In this document: positions 18,138-26,925 of the stretch, one piece after another | Layout of the letters: each line of letters begins with the position of its first letter | Position numbering within the stretch: the stretch's first letter is position 1 | Origin: Vulgatibacter incomptus | GTDB taxonomy: Bacteria; Myxococcota; Myxococcia; Myxococcales; Vulgatibacteraceae | Length of the DNA: 64,000 nt | Assembly (NCBI RefSeq): GCF_001263175.1 | Contig: NZ_CP012332.1 | Coordinates: forward strand, 1,857,501 to 1,921,500 | Direction of reading: 5' to 3' | The notes under the pieces: generated by a model | What the model saw: the letters and a program-made list of their open reading frames with translations, nothing else | What the model was told of the DNA's origin: nothing | The model's database searches: none | Translations under genes and position numbers: made by a program

Positions 18138-20261
18138 TCACGCAAGCACCTCGCCGAGCAGCCCCTGGATCTCCTTCTCCAACGCGTGGATCTCGCTCTC
18201 GATCTCCGCGAGAGGGCGCAGCGGTTTGTACTGGTAGAAGTGTCGCGAGAACGGGATCTCGTAGCCGACCTTCACCTTGCTCTCGTCGACTACGACGGCC
18301 TCGCCGCCTCGCAGCTCGACACCCGCAATCCAGGCGTCCGGCACGTGCGGCTTCACGTCGCGTGCGAAGTATGCCGCAACGTTTTCCTTGAGCGGAACGT
18401 TCTCGGTGTCGCGCAAATCGACGTCGGGCTCGGGCCGACCTCTGCTATCGGTGCAAACCTCCGCGCTTTCGTCGCGCTCGCCGAGGGCCGAGAGGATCGC
18501 CTTCTTCACCGGCGCAGGCACGCTGAGGCCCGCGCAGGAGAGCGCTCCGGCGAGCTCTTCTTCGAATCGATCGCGGCTCTTGTAGACCTTCTTTGCCTCC
18601 AGCGGGTCCAGCGCGGTCAGGATGGACTCCTGAAGCGCCCTCCCCTCGTCGATCTCCTTTTCACCCGCGGCGCCCTTCTTCTTCGACAAGGCGAGGGCCG
18701 CGAACGCTCTCTCCTCGCGCAGCCGTTCGAGCCGCTCTGGCGAAGCCTGGAACGACAGGCGCAGCGGCCGCTCGATGGTGATTCGGCGGTAGCCGAAGTC
18801 CTCGTTGTCGAAGATCTTGCTGATTGCGCTCTCGCGGAATTCGCCGAAGGTCCTGGCGATGGTCGCGATGTGCTCGGTCGAGAGCTCGTTGCGCTTGTTG
18901 CCGAGCGACTTGCGCATCTTCTGGAAGAGCTCGACCGCGTGGATGAGCTGCACCTTCCCGCGGCGATGCTTGGGCTTCTTGTTCGTCAGCACCCAGACAT
19001 AGGTCGCGATGCCGGTGTTGTAGAAGAGCTGGTCCGGCAGGGCGACGATCGCCTCGAGCCAGTCGTTCTCGAGGACCCATCGGCGGATCTCGCTCTCGCC
19101 CGAGCCGGCGTCGCCGGTGAAAAGCGGCGAGCCGTTGAAGACGATGGCGATGCGGCTGCCGCCCTCGCCGGTCTTGCTGTCGACCGGCTTCATCTTGGCG
19201 ACCATGTGCTGCAGGAAGAGGAGCGCACCGTCGTTGATACGTGGCGTTCCTGCGCCGAACCGCCCAGCGAAGCCCTGGCCGTCCCGCTCGGCCTCGACGG
19301 TCTTCTGTACGTTCTTCCAGTCGACCCCGAAGGGGGGGTTCGACAGCATGTAGTCGAAGCGCCGACCCGCGTGCCCATCCTGGTCGAAGGAGTTTCCGCG
19401 CGCGATGTTCTCGGGGTTCTGCCCCTTGATGATCATGTCGCTCTTGCAGATCCCGTAGGACTCCGGGTTCAACTCTTGGCCGAAGACCTCGAGCCGCGCG
19501 TCGGGATTCAGCTCGCGCAGGTACTCCTCGGCGACGCTGAGCATGCCGCCGGTGCCGCAGGCGGGATCGAAGAGAGTGCGCACGATCCCCGCGCGCCGGA
19601 GCGCCGCGTCGTCCTCGACGAAGAGCAGATCGACCATCAGCCGGATGATCTCGCGCGGCGTGTAGTGGTCACCGGCCTCCTCGTTCTTCTTCTCGTTGAA
19701 GCGCCGGATCAGCTCCTCGAAGACGCTGCCCATGATGTGGTTGGGCACCACGTCGGGGTGGAGGTCGACCTCTGCGAAGAGGCCCACCACCTGATAGAGA
19801 AGGTTCGCGTCGTCGAGCCGCGTGATCTGCTCGTCGAATTTGAACTGCTCGAGGATGTCGCGCGCGTTCGCGGAGAAGGCCTTGAGGTATCCGCGGAGGT
19901 TCTGCGCGATGTGGTTCGGATCGCCCTTGAGCCGCCCGAAGTCGAGCTTCGAGGTGTTGTAGAAGGGCACGCCGGTGAGCTTGCGGAGCGCGACGTCGAC
20001 GGCCGGATCGGTTGCCTTCAAGCCCTTGCCCTTCAGCGCCTCGAGGCGGACGAGGACCTTGTCCTTGGAGGGCTCGAGCACGCAATCGAGCCGCCGGGCG
20101 ACGAGCAGGGGCAGGATGACCTTATCGTACTCGTTGGGCTTGTAGGCCCCGCGCATCCGCTCGGCGTTCTGCCAGAGGAAGTCGGCGATCTCGCGGAAAC
20201 TCGTGAACCGCTTTGCCTGGGGGTCCTCGGCGCTCGTTGCGCCGTGGGTGATCTTCAACAT
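18138..20261 (-). CDS. hsdM: Type I restriction-modification methyltransferase subunit
   Basis: HsdM transfers a methyl group from S-adenosylmethionine to adenine N6 in the sequence chosen by HsdS. The protein has 707 residues with the N-terminal HsdM helical domain (about 20-170), then the methyltransferase core: motif I 'FDPACGTGGM' (231-240) binding AdoMet and the catalytic motif 'NPPF' (308-311). 'HYTPREI' before the core is also typical. ATG 20261 was chosen because it gives the usual N-terminus and has AGGGAAGAG upstream; the frame is open 47 codons further without family-like sequence. It is the first hsd gene, and its stop overlaps the hsdS GTG start. The C-terminal extension is long compared with classic EcoKI-type HsdM. 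Confidence 0.95.
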   Translation of the reverse strand: MLKITHGATSAEDPQAKRFTSFREIADFLWQNAERMRGAYKPNEYDKVILPLLVARRLDCVLEPSKDKVLVRLEALKGKGLKATDPAVDVALRKLTGVPFYNTSKLDFGRLKGDPNHIAQNLRGYLKAFSANARDILEQFKFDEQITRLDDANLLYQVVGLFAEVDLHPDVVPNHIMGSVFEELIRRFNEKKNEEAGDHYTPREIIRLMVDLLFVEDDAALRRAGIVRTLFDPACGTGGMLSVAEEYLRELNPDARLEVFGQELNPESYGICKSDMIIKGQNPENIARGNSFDQDGHAGRRFDYMLSNPPFGVDWKNVQKTVEAERDGQGFAGRFGAGTPRINDGALLFLQHMVAKMKPVDSKTGEGGSRIAIVFNGSPLFTGDAGSGESEIRRWVLENDWLEAIVALPDQLFYNTGIATYVWVLTNKKPKHRRGKVQLIHAVELFQKMRKSLGNKRNELSTEHIATIARTFGEFRESAISKIFDNEDFGYRRITIERPLRLSFQASPERLERLREERAFAALALSKKKGAAGEKEIDEGRALQESILTALDPLEAKKVYKSRDRFEEELAGALSCAGLSVPAPVKKAILSALGERDESAEVCTDSRGRPEPDVDLRDTENVPLKENVAAYFARDVKPHVPDAWIAGVELRGGEAVVVDESKVKVGYEIPFSRHFYQYKPLRPLAEIESEIHALEKEIQGLLGEVLA

Positions 20262-20423
20262 CCACTCTTCCCTGTCGCCCTCGTGCCCGGGCTTCGATCG
20301 GCGCGTCGCGCGCCCAGGACCTCTGCATGGTCCGGTCCTGCACACCCGAGCAGAGTGCCCCAGGCATTCCCTCCCTACAAGGTCGGAGGAGTGTCGGGTC
20401 ATCGAGCGGCGGAGGCGCTCCGA

Positions 20424-22289
20424 TCAGCCGGCCTTCATCGAAGCCAGTTCCTGACGTCGGTGCCATCGAACGCGGAGAGCGAGCGAGAGAGCGAGGAGCA
20501 GGAGGGCCGTCGGGCTCGAACCGCTTGCACCGCTCGAGTTGCATCCATCGGTGCGGCGCGAGCGGGTGGGCTCGTGCGGGTCGGAGTCGGTTCCGCCATC
20601 GCCGCCTGGCCCCATGCCAGCCTCCCCGCCCATTCCTCCACCGCGGCCACCGCGGCCACCGCCGCCACCGCCGCCACCGCCGCCACCGCCGCCACCGCTG
20701 CCACCAGTTCCATCCGATCCTCCCGTCCCTCCCGTCCCTCCGGTGCCGCCGGTGCCGCCGGTGCCGCCCGTGCCCGGCTCCTCCGGCGTGTCGATCGCGT
20801 AGAGCACCCAGCGACCGTCGCTGGAATCGATGTTCGTGGGCAGGTAGGCGCGGCTGCCGTCGCCAGTCAGGCGGATCCGGCTGGAGGGTCTCGGATGCGA
20901 CCCGTCGACGGGAGGCAGATCGACTCGCCACCCCAACGTGCCGCCGGAACGGACCGACATCAGCGCGGTCCCCTCCTGGGTAATCGAGGCGACGACCAGT
21001 TCCCCGTCGGGATGCAGGACGGGACCGAACTCGATGTAACCGGGCAACTCCCGCATCCATCTCCTCGAGCCGCGCTGGCTCACTGAGTAAAGGAATCGAC
21101 CGTTGGTCACGAAATACGCGCCGCTGTCGGAACCAGCTTCCGGCTCGGTGATGAGGTTGGTCGGACCCTCGGGCTCGAAGGACCAGACCTTCTCACCGGA
21201 GGTGTCGAACGCATGTAGGGCGAGAGGCGCTCCCGGCCCCCGCCATCCCGTCATGAACACGTTCCCATTGGGCGCGACGGCCGGGTACCCGTACCTCTGC
21301 CCGCCAACGGGCGTGATGTGATTGCACGCGTTCACCGACCACACGAGGTCGCCCCCGAGCCGGTGGGCCTGCAGGCTCCCCCACGAGAACTGGTCGTCTC
21401 GAGGCACGTTGCTCACGAGGTAGACCCGGTCGACGGGACCCGAGCCGGAGCTGGGGCCGAAGGTGATCTCGGCGCCGCGAATGTTCGTGCCCACCGCGGG
21501 GGAGTGCTCCGACTCGGAGCCGACGAGGACGCCTTCGGGACTGAGAATCCGCAGCCCCCCGCCGCCAGGCATCCGGATCGAGAAGTAGAGGTTACCGTCC
21601 GGGCCGACCGAGAGCCCGTGTGAAAGGAGCCCCTCCTCCGTGTGGATCCACTTGAGGCTTCCGTCCCGACGATATGCGTGGATTTGCAGGTCGGGCCCGA
21701 TCAGGTTCACCGCCGCGTAGAGGGTGCCGTCCGCGCCCACCGCCAACGTTCCCTCGTCGGCCTCGCCCGAAAAGAAGGCGTCGTGACCTCCGACGCTTGG
21801 CCCGTGACGGATCCAATTCAGCAGGCCGCTACCGCCGAGGGAATAGATGAACCCGCGCTCGTCCCCGACGTAGACCGAGCCGTCGGGTCCAACCGCCGGC
21901 CGGTGCAAGCTGAACGTACCGTCGGCGACGAACCGCCACGCGACAGGGCCGTCCCCAGCAGGCAACGGCCGCACCTCGAACGAAAGGGACCCGCTCGCGC
22001 CCTCGGGTGTGACGACGCGGAGCGGGCTCGCGCCGATGGAGACACCTTCGCTCACGTAGGCCACGATCCGACCATCTGTCCAGGTCGCGGTCGCCGCTTC
22101 GACCCCGCCGATTTCGACCCTCGATCCGGTGGCGAGGGGTCGTTCCCCGAATCCGGTGCCGAGGATCTCGAACCGCCCGCTCTGCGGGACGGCGACGGAC
22201 GAAACCTCGGTGATCACGGGAGGAGCGGCCTGCGCCGCTGTCGCGGCGAAGAGAACAGCGAACGACTGCATGAAGAATGCGAGACGCAT
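20424..22289 (-). CDS. Secreted PQQ-like beta-propeller protein with IPT/TIG domain and MYXO-CTERM-like tail
   Basis: A 621-residue exported protein. After the signal peptide ('MRLAFFMQS...AAQA') comes an IPT/TIG-like Ig fold (about 24-115: 'PVITEVSSVAVPQSG', 'EILGTGFGE'). A PQQ-like propeller follows (about 120-500) with repeats of 'VGPDGSVYVG', 'VGADGTLYAA', 'VGPDGNLYFS' and 'VAPNGNVFM'. Then comes a Gly/Thr linker ending in 14 consecutive Gly. The C-terminus has a Cys, a Ser/Gly stretch, a hydrophobic helix and an Arg-rich end, the layout of MYXO-CTERM surface-sorting signals. It is therefore probably displayed on the outer surface, with a binding rather than enzymatic role. Start ATG 22289 was picked for the signal peptide. 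It lies 59 bp downstream of the next lipoprotein gene and may be cotranscribed with it. Confidence 0.78.
   Translation of the reverse strand: MRLAFFMQSFAVLFAATAAQAAPPVITEVSSVAVPQSGRFEILGTGFGERPLATGSRVEIGGVEAATATWTDGRIVAYVSEGVSIGASPLRVVTPEGASGSLSFEVRPLPAGDGPVAWRFVADGTFSLHRPAVGPDGSVYVGDERGFIYSLGGSGLLNWIRHGPSVGGHDAFFSGEADEGTLAVGADGTLYAAVNLIGPDLQIHAYRRDGSLKWIHTEEGLLSHGLSVGPDGNLYFSIRMPGGGGLRILSPEGVLVGSESEHSPAVGTNIRGAEITFGPSSGSGPVDRVYLVSNVPRDDQFSWGSLQAHRLGGDLVWSVNACNHITPVGGQRYGYPAVAPNGNVFMTGWRGPGAPLALHAFDTSGEKVWSFEPEGPTNLITEPEAGSDSGAYFVTNGRFLYSVSQRGSRRWMRELPGYIEFGPVLHPDGELVVASITQEGTALMSVRSGGTLGWRVDLPPVDGSHPRPSSRIRLTGDGSRAYLPTNIDSSDGRWVLYAIDTPEEPGTGGTGGTGGTGGTGGTGGSDGTGGSGGGGGGGGGGGGGGRGGRGGGMGGEAGMGPGGDGGTDSDPHEPTRSRRTDGCNSSGASGSSPTALLLLALSLALRVRWHRRQELASMKAG
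20638..20705. repeat. 9-bp tandem repeat encoding poly-Gly
   Basis: Tandem copies of ACCGCCGCC (with ACCGCGGCC variants) encode the poly-Gly run of the propeller protein. The unit is a multiple of three, so slippage would change linker length without changing frame. A second, degenerate Pro/Gly-coding repeat continues to about 20776. Confidence 0.8.
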
Positions 22290-22348
22290 TGGGTTCCCCG
22301 AGCGCGGGCAGCCATCCGGCGCCCGCGAAGATCTGTGATAGGCGGGCG

Positions 22349-23911
22349 CTACGGATTCGTGAGGACGCCGTCGATTCGGACGCGCACCGTGACATCGAAG
22401 AGCGATTCGTCGACCGGATGGGTGAGGCCGCTCACGTACGTGTAATGGCGCATGACGAACCTGGCGAGATCGTCGGTGCGGGAGACGAACTGCGTCGTGA
22501 CCCGGCCGTTCTGATGGAGGGCGGCGGTCATCCAGTCGAAGTCCTCGATACATCCGCCGAGCGCGGTCGGGATGGAGGCGGCCTTATCGGCGACCATCAC
22601 GTGGAACCAGCGATAGGGAGGCTGGGACGGATCCGTGGACCACTCGGGGATGTCGAAGACGAGCGATCCCACCACCCCCTTCGCCTCCGGGATCCCGGTC
22701 TCGAATCGCACGTCCTGATCCGTCACGGTGACGACGGGATCGAACTCGAGGGGCACGTCGAGCGGGCGATACACGAGCCCCGCCCTGGGAGACAGCCAGC
22801 CCACGGCGTCGACCCAGGGCTCGGGCCCCAGCTCCCATGGGTTGATGGCCTCGGAGCTCGCGCGCAGCTCGATCTCCTGCGCGGCGCTCGCGCCGGTCGC
22901 GAAGAAGCTCGTCCAGGTCCATGGGAAGTGCGCGTCGGTCGGGGTGCTCACCCAGCGCGAGAGCGTGTTCACGTCGTCGCCCTCTCCGGCAGGGCCCATG
23001 TGGAAGGTGATGGGAGCGTCGCGCCACTCGTGGGGGCCGAGGTGGACGGCGCCGAACATTCCGGTCGCACCCTCGCCTCCCCGAACCACCGGAACCCAAT
23101 GCACCGACTCCAGCTTCGGCCACACGTTCCGGAAGCCGCACTGCGCGTCGTTGGGGTTCGCGGAGAACCAACGCTCCGGCCTGTCGAGGAGGTGGACGTA
23201 CTGGCCGCCGTCGGGCTCGGGCACGAGCGCGGCGCTCATCTCCACGAGCACGTCGGCGCTCGCCCGGCCGGAGACCTCGACCGTGAAGGCGCGGTCGTCG
23301 CCGACCATGGTGATGAAGCCGTGGGTATTCGAATGCAGGGGGCCGACCGTGAGGATCGGGCCGGGAGCTCCGCCGGAGGGCTGCACGCGGACGTCGAAAG
23401 TGTCGGTCGACGCAGTACGGACGGTGACGGAGCCGATGACTCCAGCCGCCATTGGCGCAGCTCCATCGAGGGAACAGTCGTCCAGATCGACGACGAGCCG
23501 CCGCTTGTCGCCCTCGATCCGATCGAAGGCGCCGCAGCGGCTGGCCTGCGGATCGGCGGTGTCAACGAGGACCAGGCGGGAGGTGGGCCGAATCAGCATG
23601 GCCCGGCCTGGCCGCGGGGGCGTCACGCCGCCGGTGCCTCCCGTGCCATCGTCTCCACCGGTGCCTCCCGCGCCATCGTCTCCGCCCGTTTCGCCCGTTC
23701 CACCGGTGCCGCCCGTGCTCTCGTCCCGTCCGGCCGTGCCGCCGGCAGCGCTTCGCTCGGCGTCATCCGACGGACGGCAGGCCACGGAGGAAAAGACGAA
23801 TGCAGCGATCACCATCACACTCGAGCACCGGAAGGCCCTGATGAGCCCTCGCGGGTGAGGTCGGGCGGCAAGCAGTGCCGCTGGTGAGACACCGAAGGTA
23901 CGGCGACGCAT
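22349..23911 (-). CDS. Secreted lipoprotein with Gly-Thr-Gly-Gly linker, function unknown
   Basis: A protein of up to 520 residues. A hydrophobic segment ends in the lipobox 'FSSVAC', giving a lipid-anchored mature protein. A linker of repeated TGG/GDDG units follows, as is common in myxobacterial surface lipoproteins. The remaining 400 residues are unrecognised, rich in Trp, Asp and beta-type sequence ('FPWTWTSFFATG', 'PYRWFHVMVAD'), with scattered Cys residues. The first ATG (23911) leaves a long basic stretch before the hydrophobic core; the Met at residue 33 (about 23815) would give a typical short lipoprotein signal and is a good alternative. The propeller gene follows on the same strand. 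Confidence 0.65.
   Translation of the reverse strand: MRRRTFGVSPAALLAARPHPRGLIRAFRCSSVMVIAAFVFSSVACRPSDDAERSAAGGTAGRDESTGGTGGTGETGGDDGAGGTGGDDGTGGTGGVTPPRPGRAMLIRPTSRLVLVDTADPQASRCGAFDRIEGDKRRLVVDLDDCSLDGAAPMAAGVIGSVTVRTASTDTFDVRVQPSGGAPGPILTVGPLHSNTHGFITMVGDDRAFTVEVSGRASADVLVEMSAALVPEPDGGQYVHLLDRPERWFSANPNDAQCGFRNVWPKLESVHWVPVVRGGEGATGMFGAVHLGPHEWRDAPITFHMGPAGEGDDVNTLSRWVSTPTDAHFPWTWTSFFATGASAAQEIELRASSEAINPWELGPEPWVDAVGWLSPRAGLVYRPLDVPLEFDPVVTVTDQDVRFETGIPEAKGVVGSLVFDIPEWSTDPSQPPYRWFHVMVADKAASIPTALGGCIEDFDWMTAALHQNGRVTTQFVSRTDDLARFVMRHYTYVSGLTHPVDESLFDVTVRVRIDGVLTNP
23633..23686. repeat. 27-bp direct repeat, two copies
   Basis: Two adjacent 27-bp copies (23633-23659 and 23660-23686), nearly identical, encode the Gly/Asp linker of the lipoprotein. 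The unit is in frame, so copy-number change would only alter linker length. Confidence 0.75.
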
Positions 23912-24126
23912 CGAGGCTCCTGGAGGGCTGGCGCCCTCTCGAATCGGTTGGAATGTCGGAGGCGCAGCATCGCCCCCTTCATTCGGTCCCCGGAGCCACG
24001 ACTTTCATCGGAAAAAAACCGAGTCGACCTCGACCCGTCGGCCAGGCGACCGTCCGTTGGTCGCGCCCACGCCCGATCGCCCATGCAGACCTGCGCCGTG
24101 GGTGAAGACACCACGTTCGAGGGCGA

Positions 24127-25359
24127 TCATCGCGGGGCGTCTTCGGTCCGTCGCGTGGCCCGCGCCGCCTCGAGCCCCTTTTCTGCACTCGCCCGGACCG
24201 CTTCGACCGGATCGGCCACCGCGGCACGGAATCGCGCCTCGGCGGCGTCGATCTCGCGCCTTTCGAGCAAGATCCACCCCAGCATCACCGACGCCTCGCC
24301 GGCTCGATGCGAGGTGGGATGGGCGTCGATGAACGCCGCGAGCGCTCGGGACGCCTCCTGCGTTCGCTTTGCCCGCGCGAGCGAGACGCCGCGCCAGAAG
24401 GCCGCGTCCTCCGCGAGCGGGTCCGACGGATGCTTCGCGAGGGCCTCCTCGAAGGTCTGCGCGGCCTCCCGGGGGCGCCCCGATCGAAGCTGGGTCCAGC
24501 CGCGGTCGAAGAGCTCGGCCATGGGGCTCCTGGGCGGCGGCTCGTCCGGCACCGGATCCGAAACCGCCGTGGTCTCGGATTCGACGGGCGGCGGGGCGCG
24601 TCCTCGGCGTTCCTTCGCGGAGGGAGACTCGACGCGGATCGGGACCGCTCCCGACCCCGCCGCTCCCTCCGACTTCGCGTCCCACCGCTGGCCGTCGAGC
24701 AGAACCACCGTGGGCCGGCTGCCCGGGTTCACGTCGACGACACCGTGTTCCACCTTCACGGATGAGAGCGCGTCGCCCACGGCCTCGACGTCGAACGAGG
24801 TCCCTCGCACCTCCACCTGCCCGTCTCCTACGACGACCCGGAATCGCTCGCCCGCGCGCAACGGCTCGACGTCCACGGAGATGGTCCCCTCGTAGAGTCT
24901 GACCACCTCGTCGGGGGCGCTCGACACACGAACGAAGCGCGCGCCGTCGTGAGGGCGGACGGTTCCCCTGTACACGGTCGCGATCACGGGAGGCTCCGCC
25001 GGCGGAGGATCCGAGCGTCCGACGAGGACGATCGCTACGGCCGCGGCGACCGCCGCGCCGGCGAGGGCTCCCCAGAGCCAGAGCGGCCGCTCTCTCTCGA
25101 CGGAAGCGCGGGAGACGCTCGCCGATGGCTCCGCGGTCGTGGCGAGGATCGCGTCCAGCACCATCGCGCGGCGCTCGCTCGACACCGGAAGCACCGTTCG
25201 CTGCCTCGCCAGCACGTCGACGCGGCCCCAGTCCGACCACGTTGCGGCGCAGCTCGCGCAGCTGCTCAGGTGCTCCTCGAGCTTCCGGTCGGCACCTTCG
25301 CTGAGCGCCCGGGAGAGCTCGACCGGCGAAGGGTGTCTGTTCGGTCGCGGGAACCTCAT
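24127..25359 (-). CDS. Membrane anti-sigma factor with zinc-finger, FecR and TPR domains
   Basis: A 410-residue regulator. The N-terminus holds a zf-HC2 anti-sigma zinc site (His30, Cys34, Cys37 in 'LEEHLSSCASC') that would grip the sigma factor in the cytoplasm. One membrane helix spans about 93-114. A periplasmic FecR-like domain follows (about 127-220: 'GTVRPHDGARFV', 'VEVRGTSFDVEAV'), then a Pro-rich linker, then TPR-like helices (about 285-400: 'FEEALAKHPSDPLAEDAAFWRG', shortened here to its key pattern of helix pairs). FecR domains receive envelope signals, and the TPR part may bind another protein. The start overlaps the sigma gene stop by four bases, as usual for sigma/anti-sigma pairs. 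Confidence 0.85.
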   Translation of the reverse strand: MRFPRPNRHPSPVELSRALSEGADRKLEEHLSSCASCAATWSDWGRVDVLARQRTVLPVSSERRAMVLDAILATTAEPSASVSRASVERERPLWLWGALAGAAVAAAVAIVLVGRSDPPPAEPPVIATVYRGTVRPHDGARFVRVSSAPDEVVRLYEGTISVDVEPLRAGERFRVVVGDGQVEVRGTSFDVEAVGDALSSVKVEHGVVDVNPGSRPTVVLLDGQRWDAKSEGAAGSGAVPIRVESPSAKERRGRAPPPVESETTAVSDPVPDEPPPRSPMAELFDRGWTQLRSGRPREAAQTFEEALAKHPSDPLAEDAAFWRGVSLARAKRTQEASRALAAFIDAHPTSHRAGEASVMLGWILLERREIDAAEARFRAAVADPVEAVRASAEKGLEAARATRRTEDAPR

Positions 25360-25952
25360 GGGCGCATCCCATCCACGGCCCGTCGCAGCGCCGTTCGCGC
25401 CTCGTGCAGGCGCCTCCAGAGTGTCCCCTCCCGGATTCCGAGGGCCCGAGCGGCTTCCTTGCCCGAGGCTCCCTCTATCACGCAGAGCGTGAACACGGCC
25501 TTCAGGTCATGCGGGAGCTCGGCGAGGGCCGCGTCGATCCGGGCCAACGCCTGCCGATGCTCCGCCTCGGCGTCCGGCCGGATGGGCTCGGGGACGGGGA
25601 GCTCCTCGACCTTGTTCCGCACGTTGCGGCCGTGGACCTCGCCCCGAACGTGCTTCCTGACCAGGTTGGCGGCGATCCCGAAGATCCAGGTCCTCACCGA
25701 GGACGAACCTTCGAAGCGCGTCGCCGAACGGTGCACCGCGACGAACGTGGCCTGCACGAGGTCGTCCAGGTCCCGATCATCCACGCCCGGGAACCGGGAC
25801 AGGAATCCGTACAGGGCGGCGCTGTGCCGGTGAAAGAGGTCGGCAAGCGCCGTGCGATCGCCGCCGGCGCAGGCCGCGAGGAGCGCCTCGTCGGATGGCT
25901 CCTCCGCTCCGTTCGCCGCCGGGCGGCGCGAGTTCGGCAGGATTCCTCTCAA
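25356..25952 (-). CDS. ECF-type RNA polymerase sigma factor
   Basis: A sigma-70 family ECF factor of 198 residues. Region 2 is visible as 'LFHRHSAALYGFLSRF', 'DLDDLVQATFVAVHR' and 'VRTWIFGIAANLVRKHVR'. Region 4 is 'LAELPHDLKAVFTLCVIEGASGKEAARALGI' in pattern, with the helix-turn-helix 'EGTLWRRLHEART'. The frame is open far upstream, but that part overlaps the preceding secreted-protein gene. TTG at 25952, overlapping that gene's TGA, is the most economical start; it is not proven. It would direct RNA polymerase to a regulon answering to the anti-sigma encoded next. A promoter-like pair typical of ECF factors lies before the operon, consistent with self-activation. Confidence 0.85.
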   Translation of the reverse strand: MRGILPNSRRPAANGAEEPSDEALLAACAGGDRTALADLFHRHSAALYGFLSRFPGVDDRDLDDLVQATFVAVHRSATRFEGSSSVRTWIFGIAANLVRKHVRGEVHGRNVRNKVEELPVPEPIRPDAEAEHRQALARIDAALAELPHDLKAVFTLCVIEGASGKEAARALGIREGTLWRRLHEARTALRRAVDGMRP

Positions 25953-26896
25953 GGAAGCCCCACACGGACGCCCGCCCCGACGCGGAGAAAGAAGGTCGGA
26001 TCCTCGGAGGGGTGGACGGAATCGTCGCCGACCTCCCGCTGCGCCGCCCCGGCCGGCGAGGCCTCTGCCGCCGCTGCCGCGTCGAGCGACACCGGACCCA
26101 CCAGGGGGAAGGATAGTCGGATCCTCCCTTCGCCCCTCGGCCTCCAGCTGCCCAGCCGGTCTTCGCCATGGCCCGAGTCGTCGAAGCTGGACGACACGGC
26201 TCCGCCGAGCGCGATCCCTGGCGACACGAGCAACGGTCCGAACCGAAGCGGGAGATCGACGCTGGCGAGCGCAGCGAGCTCGGTGCGCCCGGAGTCCTGG
26301 GCCCTGCGAAAACGGCCCGCTCCACCGGCGCACACAGGTCCCAATCGGACGCATGCGTCCAGCGAGGTTCCCAGCCAGAGCGAGTTGGACTCGTCCAGCG
26401 ACAGGTCGCCGTTCACGACGACCGAGGCGGGATCCCGCCGGCGTGCCCGTGCTTCCATGGGAGCGGGCGCATGCGGTGCCTCGACCACGGCCGCGTCGCC
26501 CACGGTCCAGCCAGCCATCAGCTCGGCGTTGAGCTCGGATTGCGCCCACGACTCGACCACGCTCGCGGCCTCTTCGACGAGGGCGACCCTCCTCGCGACC
26601 TCCCTCCCTACCGGATCCCTGCGGCTCACGACGATGAGCCCCCCTTCTCGCCGCAGCGACGCTTCCAACGCTGGGCACGCGTCGGTCCCCTCGGCCCCGA
26701 CCCCACGGCGTCCGAGGGCGGACGAGACCTCCGACGCGAGCTCCACGTCCCCCGAGACCACTACCGCCGGGCGGCACGCCGGGTCGGCGAGCGCCGCCGG
26801 ATGCGGCCACCCGATCAAGAGAGAGAGCAGGCCGATTCCCGCTGCAGCCCATCTCGCTTGATATGGCGTCGTCTGAGCTGCCTCGGGCGGCGGCAT
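25949..26896 (-). CDS. Secreted protein ahead of the sigma/anti-sigma pair
   Basis: A 315-residue protein with a signal peptide (hydrophobic residues about 18-37, cleavage near 'AALADP'). The mature part begins with a short alpha/beta region ('AVVVSGDVELASEVSSALGRRG') and continues with amphipathic beta strands ('LAALASVDLPLRFGPLLVSPGIALGG' in pattern). It ends 'VGAGVRVGLP', which resembles an outer-membrane beta-barrel C-terminus. No family is recognised. It is the first gene of the operon; its stop overlaps the likely TTG start of the sigma gene. It may be the envelope component sensed or produced under control of the sigma system. GGAGGG is very close to the ATG. Confidence 0.7.
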   Translation of the reverse strand: MPPPEAAQTTPYQARWAAAGIGLLSLLIGWPHPAALADPACRPAVVVSGDVELASEVSSALGRRGVGAEGTDACPALEASLRREGGLIVVSRRDPVGREVARRVALVEEAASVVESWAQSELNAELMAGWTVGDAAVVEAPHAPAPMEARARRRDPASVVVNGDLSLDESNSLWLGTSLDACVRLGPVCAGGAGRFRRAQDSGRTELAALASVDLPLRFGPLLVSPGIALGGAVSSSFDDSGHGEDRLGSWRPRGEGRIRLSFPLVGPVSLDAAAAAEASPAGAAQREVGDDSVHPSEDPTFFLRVGAGVRVGLP

Positions 26897-26925
26897 GGAC
26901 CCTCCGGTCGGGCACCGACGTACCA

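Larger units (their letters stand above)
15416..18141 (-). pseudogene. hsdS: Type I specificity subunit gene split by an IS element
   Basis: HsdS chooses the DNA sequence for both methylation and cutting. The N-terminal piece (GTG 18141 to 17260) has target-recognition domain 1, the central conserved helix ('PPLDDQRRIADFLDRK', 'RQELITRAVTKG') and the start of recognition domain 2. The C-terminal piece (15885 to 15416) has the rest of domain 2 ('VLIAMYGATIGRTG') and the distal conserved helix ('PPLDEQDQI', 'RQALITAAVTGKID'). Between them lies a 1366-bp IS with CTAG on both sides. Deleting the IS and one CTAG joins 'VTTVAL' to 'EQHSALKLFP' in frame, giving 451 codons plus stop. As it stands, translation from the true start ends in the IS after 298 residues. 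The start overlaps the hsdM stop (GTGA); the stop overlaps the next gene (ATGA). Confidence 0.92.

Noticed and set aside
18078-21086. A very long plus-strand open frame (about 1000 codons) opposite hsdM
   Set aside because: It is antisense to a clear HsdM with methyltransferase motifs. In GC-rich DNA such opposite frames lack stops by composition; the translation has no domain and is Arg/Leu/Val-rich.
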